From Microbacterium atlanticum (GTDB lineage: Bacteria > Actinomycetota > Actinomycetes > Actinomycetales > Microbacteriaceae): DNA of 64,000 nucleotides. The notes under the pieces are model-generated. The model saw only the letters and a list, made by a program, of their open reading frames with translations. It searched no databases and was not told the DNA's origin. The stretch is from positions 2,356,001 to 2,420,000 of the forward strand of contig NZ_CP063813.1 in the NCBI RefSeq assembly GCF_015277815.1. Reading direction: 5' to 3'. Positions 60,801 through 64,000 of the stretch are shown piece by piece. Both the position numbers and the translations under genes were made by a program. Position 1 is the first letter of the stretch; every line of letters begins with the position of its first letter.

Positions 60801-61321
60801 TACACCGGTCGCCCCTTCTCACCGCCCCGCAGCTGCGCGTGCGTGATCGCCCCCGCGAGCCGGTGATAGCCCTCTTCGCCGCGGGCGAGCACCAGCAGGT
60901 GGCCGCCCGCCGGGTCTGCTTCGCCGTTCTGGGGCTTCGGGAGCTCGAGCGACAGCTCCGCCCCGAAGACGGTCTTCAGATCGAGCGCCTCGGCGGCCTC
61001 GGCGAAGTGGACGATGCCGTAGAAGCCGTCGTGATCGGTGATCGCGAGGGCGTGAAGCCCCAGCCGTTCGGCCTCCTCGGCGAGCTCTTCGGGCGATGAG
61101 GCCCCGTCGAGGAACGAGAACGAGGAGTGGGCGTGCAGCTCGGCGTACGGGATGACCTCGGCCGGTCGCTCGATCCTGGGCGGCACATAGGGACCGCGCT
61201 TGTGCGACCAGGCAGGGCTGTCGCCGCCGTCAGCGCCCGCGGGCCGCGCGTCCGGTCGGCGCCGGCCGCTCAGCACACGCTCGATCTCCGACCAGGACAC
61301 GCCGGGGTTGTTGAAGCCCAT
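57896..61321 (-). CDS. dnaE2: Error-prone DNA polymerase III alpha-like subunit
   Basis: This 1141-residue polymerase copies damaged templates with low fidelity. It has the N-terminal PHP domain (YAELHAHSSFSFLDGASSPE), the catalytic Asp cluster in EEPDIDVDFDSDRREEI, and the sequence DMLCRADAVGVFQVESRAQM. The C-terminal OB region (TGRRVEVAGLVTHRQRPATA) is also recognisable. It lacks the extra exonuclease-associated length of DnaE1. It is the last gene of the imuA-imuB-dnaE2 operon (33 bp after the imuB stop), expected under LexA control. Together they make the mutasome that fills gaps past lesions and causes induced mutation. Confidence 0.95.
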   Translation of the reverse strand: MGFNNPGVSWSEIERVLSGRRRPDARPAGADGGDSPAWSHKRGPYVPPRIERPAEVIPYAELHAHSSFSFLDGASSPEELAEEAERLGLHALAITDHDGFYGIVHFAEAAEALDLKTVFGAELSLELPKPQNGEADPAGGHLLVLARGEEGYHRLAGAITHAQLRGGEKGRPVYDLDELAAQAAGEWAVLTGCRKGAVRQALTSAPGTAGADAAARELDRLVALFGRDAVHVELIDHGNPLDTRHNDVLAGLARERGLPLLATNNVHYAVPQRQLLAAAVAAVRANRGLDELDGWLPAHAGAHLRSGAEMAERFVRFPDAVARTVTLADELAFPLRRAKPALPKQEVPEGHTPMSWLRSLVWQAVPRKYPDLRPEDRDRIERELGVIEMKDFPGYFLIVHGIVQEARRRGILCQGRGSAANSAVCYLLDITAIDAIYYRLPFERFLSSLRDEEPDIDVDFDSDRREEIIQWVYQEYGRDRAAQVANVIQYRPKNAVRDMAKALGHSPGQQDAWSKQVEGWGAHLETGPGHDIPDRVIEFAGELLKAPRHLGIHSGGMVLTDRPVGEVVPIEHARMENRTVIQWDKDDAAWMGLVKFDLLGLGMLAAIQYCFDMIRASTGEVWELSTIPREEKAVYDMLCRADAVGVFQVESRAQMGLLPRLQPREFYDLAIEIALIRPGPIQGGAVHPFVRRKLGQEPVTYPHEKLKPVLERTKGIPVFQEQLMQMGMVIGGLSGEDADLLRRAMGSKRGVERIESLRDKLYSGMAQNGLVGEDADAIYAKIQAFANFGFAESHSLSFALLVYASSWIKLHYPGAFLAGLLRAQPMGFYSPATLVADARRHGVDVRRPDLHLSDAEAVLEPAGVPPSPLPAGGPTGLDSCLERRQPPVGIFDLHSPDESAAHRRDSGFAVRLGLAGVKGIGAKVAQRIVDARAAGGRFRDLRDVVRRTSITAAQVEALATAGAFECLGLSRREAIWLAGSAAQDRPEYLPGSLIAVQPPLFADPTSYERLAADLWATGISTDDHPMTHYRSALDARGVLTSRELRRHETGRRVEVAGLVTHRQRPATASGVTFVNLEDEHGLVNIVCSVGVWNRYRRIVRDSPALIARGILERSPEGVTNLVADGFDDLRVGVQHRARDFR

Positions 61322-61354
61322 CAGCCGCCCCCCGACAGGCTCAGGGACCGGAGG

Positions 61355-63115
61355 TCAGTCATAGGTCGCCTCCGCGGTCCAGGCGTCACCGTCGCACACC
61401 AGCAGCCAGGCGCCTCCGTCGGCGTCGACGACCTGGAACCGGTACGCGCGGCGCGAGCGGGCGGCATCCCATCCCCGCTCCACCACCGGCCACGGACCCG
61501 CCCACGCCTCGATCGGGCGCCGCCGCCCGCTCTCGATGAAGAACGCGGGCACAGCCGCGACGTTTCCTCGCTCGTCGACGTCGACGAGCTCGCCACCCAG
61601 CGCGCGCACGTCGACCGGCACCGGATCGGCGAACACCGTGGACGGCAGCGGCTCGGGAAGGCTGCCGGGCCACGGGCGCGCACGCTGCGCCGCGAGCCCT
61701 CCTCCTCTCGCCTTCCGGTCGCGCTCGTCGCGGTCGCCCCACGGGACGAGCACCTGCCGCTCCGCGAGCCACCTCCCGCCGCCGATCGCGGGGGTCACCA
61801 CGCCACGGTGCCCGAGCATCGCCTGCACCCGCGAGAGCGCATGGTGCACCCTCTCTTCCGGACCGCCGCCGAACAGCGCCGGGGCGTGGTGGGATGCCGC
61901 ATCCACCGCCTCCGGCGAGATCCGCACCCGCGTCACCCCGCTGCGCAGCCCGCCCCCGGCCGCATCGCCGGCACCGACGTCCTCCGCGAGCTGCCAGCGC
62001 ACGCGGTCGACCACCGCCGCCGCGTCGAACGAGCCGGGATGCAGCCATACCCGCTCGCTGCGCTCTCCGCGATCGCCGACGAGCTCGACGCGCAGCTCGG
62101 TGCACACCAGGTCGACCGCGCCGAGCCCCGTCACGAAGTCGTCGGCGGTGACGCGCATCGCGAACGCGACCTGGTCGGCGATCTCGAGCGGCGGCTCGAA
62201 CGCGATCTCGCGCTGGAGCTCGGGAGGCGGCGTGCGCGGCTGCACGGGCCGCGAGTCACGCCCGGCGGCGAGGGCGTGCAGCCGCACGCCCCGTTCCCCG
62301 AATCGCTCGCGCACCCGGTCGACCTCCATCGCGGCGAACCCGCCGAGGCTCTGCACGCCGAGCCGCGCGAGCAGCCCCACCAGGTCGGTCGCGTCCTTCG
62401 CCTCCTCCGCCGACGCGCCGAGCATCGCCGACGCGTCGAGCACGGCGACCGGCAGCGGCGCCAGAAAACCCGCCGCGCCGCCGGCGGGCACGACGAAGAC
62501 CGGATCCGCGGCGCGCGTGCCGCCCCGGGCGGCCTGCTCGGCGGTGAACGGTCCGTCGGCGACCCCGGCTCGCACATCGTCGAGCCCCGCCTCGCGCAGC
62601 ACGCCGATCAGCACACGCGCAGCCTCCACCTCGCCGCCGTAGTACCGCGCCGGACCACGGACGCGCAGCGCGCACAGGCCCGGTCTCACCAGCTGCACCC
62701 CCGGCGCGCGCTCCTCGATCAGCGACACGATCGGGGCGAACGCCCGGTGGTCGCGCGCGGCATCCGCGTTCACCAGCGTCAGCCCCGGGCACCGTGCCTG
62801 CGCGTCACGCCGCCGCATCCCCCGGCGCACTCCCTCCGCGCGCGCGGCAGCGGAGCACGCGACGATGAGATTGCGCTCCACCACGGCGACCGGGTGCCGC
62901 GCACCCCGTCGCCCCGTCGACCCGGCATTCGCCGAGCCCGGACGCTCCCCCGCCGCCGTCATCACCGCGTCGGAGGCGGGATCGGAGGAACCCACCCGCC
63001 CCGCGCCCTCGGCGCCCGCACCCACGGCGCCGGCGCTCGCCTCCCGCTCGAGCGCAGTGACGGGCCAGTCGGGGAACCACAGCACCAGGCTCCGGACGGG
63101 CGTTCCCGGTGTCAT
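61355..63115 (-). CDS. imuB: ImuB, Y-family polymerase-like mutasome adaptor
   Basis: This 586-residue protein is the ImuB type of Y-family polymerase. It starts MTPGTPVRSLVLWFPDWPVT (VLWFPDWP is the ImuB hallmark) and has a long Gly/Ala insertion (about 30-70) not present in DinB. The palm/thumb region and LAPLPVAVLDASAMLG follow. Catalytic carboxylates of true Y-family polymerases are not kept as in DinB, consistent with an adaptor role that binds the beta clamp and recruits DnaE2. The start ATG lies 1 bp past the stop of imuA. No ribosome site is evident because of the close coupling. Confidence 0.92.
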   Translation of the reverse strand: MTPGTPVRSLVLWFPDWPVTALEREASAGAVGAGAEGAGRVGSSDPASDAVMTAAGERPGSANAGSTGRRGARHPVAVVERNLIVACSAAARAEGVRRGMRRRDAQARCPGLTLVNADAARDHRAFAPIVSLIEERAPGVQLVRPGLCALRVRGPARYYGGEVEAARVLIGVLREAGLDDVRAGVADGPFTAEQAARGGTRAADPVFVVPAGGAAGFLAPLPVAVLDASAMLGASAEEAKDATDLVGLLARLGVQSLGGFAAMEVDRVRERFGERGVRLHALAAGRDSRPVQPRTPPPELQREIAFEPPLEIADQVAFAMRVTADDFVTGLGAVDLVCTELRVELVGDRGERSERVWLHPGSFDAAAVVDRVRWQLAEDVGAGDAAGGGLRSGVTRVRISPEAVDAASHHAPALFGGGPEERVHHALSRVQAMLGHRGVVTPAIGGGRWLAERQVLVPWGDRDERDRKARGGGLAAQRARPWPGSLPEPLPSTVFADPVPVDVRALGGELVDVDERGNVAAVPAFFIESGRRRPIEAWAGPWPVVERGWDAARSRRAYRFQVVDADGGAWLLVCDGDAWTAEATYD

Positions 63116-63116
63116 C

Positions 63117-63920
63117 TCACCCCACCGCCCTCGTCTCGAACGCGTACGACTCCGTCGCCGCCGCCGCGTGCAGCCTCTCGACCGGCCGCATGCGCTCGGG
63201 TGCGGCGGACACCTGCCCCGAGGCATCCGGAAGCATCACCCTCGCGCGGCGCGACCGGGGCCAGCGCCGGCTGGACGAGGTCAACGTCACCGCTCGGCCG
63301 GAGAGGTATCCGTGTCCACGGCCCACGCCCTCCCACGTCGGCGTCCCCACCTCGATCACCGCTTCGGCCTGCGGCCACGGCCCCTGCACGAGCAGCACCG
63401 CACCGCGATCACGCAGTCTCGCGGCCAGGCGCGACACCTCGCCGTCGGCCGCCCGACCGGACGGGCGCACTGCGACCACCGGCAGCACCTCGGCGACGGT
63501 CGCGGTGACGGCGAGCCATCGCGCACCCGGGTCGGGGATGAGGACGAGTCGCGACAGATCGACCCCCAGCCCCTCGGCCGCCTCGGCGCCCAGGCGGGGC
63601 ATGCCGATCACCCCGCACCATGATCCCGCCTGCGACGGCTGCGCGAGCAGTGCCAGCAGCACCGACGTGGAGCGCGGCAGGCAATAGGCCGACCCGGGGC
63701 GCAGACCCCCACCGGGAAGCAGCGGAGCGAGAGCCGGGTGAACCGGCAGCACCGGCGCGTCGAGGCGCCGCCCCTGCACCCGCTCGAGCTGGGCGCGCAG
63801 ACGTGCGACGGTGCCCGTCGATCCACCAGTCGATGCGAGACCGGCGGGCTCGGCCACGGTCTGCTCCTGCTCGACGGGCTCGTGCACGTACTGTGCGGTG
63901 AGCTGCACGATCGCCCCCAT
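63117..63920 (-). CDS. imuA: ImuA-like RecA-fold mutasome protein
   Basis: This 267-residue protein starts MGAIVQLTAQYVHEPVEQEQ and contains LAPLLPGGGLRPGSAYCLPR and SWCGVIGMPRLGAEAAEGLG, the reduced RecA/SulA-like ATPase fold of ImuA' proteins. It is the first gene of the operon. A LexA box lies 10 bp upstream of its ATG, TAGAACACATGTTCTA. It helps recruit DnaE2 and ImuB at lesions. Confidence 0.85.
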   Translation of the reverse strand: MGAIVQLTAQYVHEPVEQEQTVAEPAGLASTGGSTGTVARLRAQLERVQGRRLDAPVLPVHPALAPLLPGGGLRPGSAYCLPRSTSVLLALLAQPSQAGSWCGVIGMPRLGAEAAEGLGVDLSRLVLIPDPGARWLAVTATVAEVLPVVAVRPSGRAADGEVSRLAARLRDRGAVLLVQGPWPQAEAVIEVGTPTWEGVGRGHGYLSGRAVTLTSSSRRWPRSRRARVMLPDASGQVSAAPERMRPVERLHAAAATESYAFETRAVG

Positions 63921-63930
63921 TCCTCCAGGC

Positions 63931-63946
63931 TAGAACACATGTTCTA
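63931..63946. promoter_or_regulatory. LexA (SOS) box of the imuAB-dnaE2 operon
   Basis: TAGAACACATGTTCTA is a perfect palindrome with the actinobacterial SOS core GAAC-N4-GTTC. It lies 10 bp before the imuA start, covering the promoter. The remaining 54 bases to the window edge show only an AT-rich stretch that may hold the -35/-10 elements. Confidence 0.9.
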
Positions 63947-64000
63947 TATTCTCAATTGTCAGGGCTTGAGCGTACCGCGCAGTTCCGACACTTTTGTTCG

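Noticed and set aside
1..64000. Insertion sequences or transposases
   Set aside because: No transposase-like protein (DDE or serine recombinase) was recognised; the only recombinase seen is the island integrase.

Overview
The window looks like the chromosome of a high-GC actinobacterium, probably Microbacteriaceae. The grounds are the GC-rich codon usage, fused PntA next to PntB, a DtxR/IdeR-type iron box, a DevR/DosR-like two-component system with its stress regulon, and the ImuA-ImuB-DnaE2 mutasome. No species can be named from the sequence alone.

Layout. (1) 1-3517 is backbone: pntAB (left-facing, pntB cut by the window edge), a small HesB-fold protein and tRNA-Arg(CCT). (2) 3498-32744 is an integrated mobile island of about 29.2 kb, bounded by a 19-bp direct repeat of the tRNA 3' end. 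A tyrosine integrase sits beside the tRNA. A 59-aa excisionase-like protein and a divergent HTH regulator sit at the far end, and a MobF relaxase-helicase lies in the middle. No type IV secretion genes are visible, so it looks like an integrative mobilizable element. Its cargo reads as a defence island: Nudix + PLD-helicase-DUF3427; MazG-like + GIY-YIG-DUF2075; coiled-coil + DUF4041-GIY-YIG; a HIRAN-like protein; a three-gene membrane operon whose middle protein carries a HEPN-type R-N-x3-H motif; a Ser/Thr kinase; two further HEPN-motif proteins; an Abi-like protein; a nucleoside deoxyribosyltransferase/TIR-like protein with a small helical partner; a PD-(D/E)XK protein; a polytopic membrane protein; and a SIR2-like remnant. 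(3) 32745-46669 is backbone: DUF2254 protein, CcdA plus thioredoxin lipoprotein, a frameshifted metal P-type ATPase, an iron-regulated locus (adenylation-ACP-acyltransferase fusion facing an Fe(III)-type ABC transporter), a zinc alcohol dehydrogenase, and a deletion scar joining two truncated genes. (4) 46809-57845 is a stress/dormancy cluster: DevS/DevR-like pair, membrane protein, universal stress protein, short-chain dehydrogenase, PNPOx-like protein, CPBP protease, PEP synthase, GyrI-like protein, CinA-C amidohydrolase and small stress proteins. Several of its promoters carry a 14-bp palindrome close to GGGACC-N4-GGCCC. (5) 57896-63946 is the SOS-type operon imuA-imuB-dnaE2 behind a LexA box.

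How the genes work together. The island probably moves by Int/Xis with the relaxase in trans of a helper conjugation system, and pays its way with several candidate anti-phage modules. The backbone section couples redox/hypoxia sensing (DevRS-like) to universal stress, carbon and metal-transport genes through the shared palindrome, iron starvation to siderophore-type chemistry and uptake through two iron boxes, and DNA damage to mutagenic repair through the LexA box. The most unusual parts are the divergent pair of hydrolase plus nuclease-helicase modules (5260-10947) and the membrane/HEPN operon (14672-16579).
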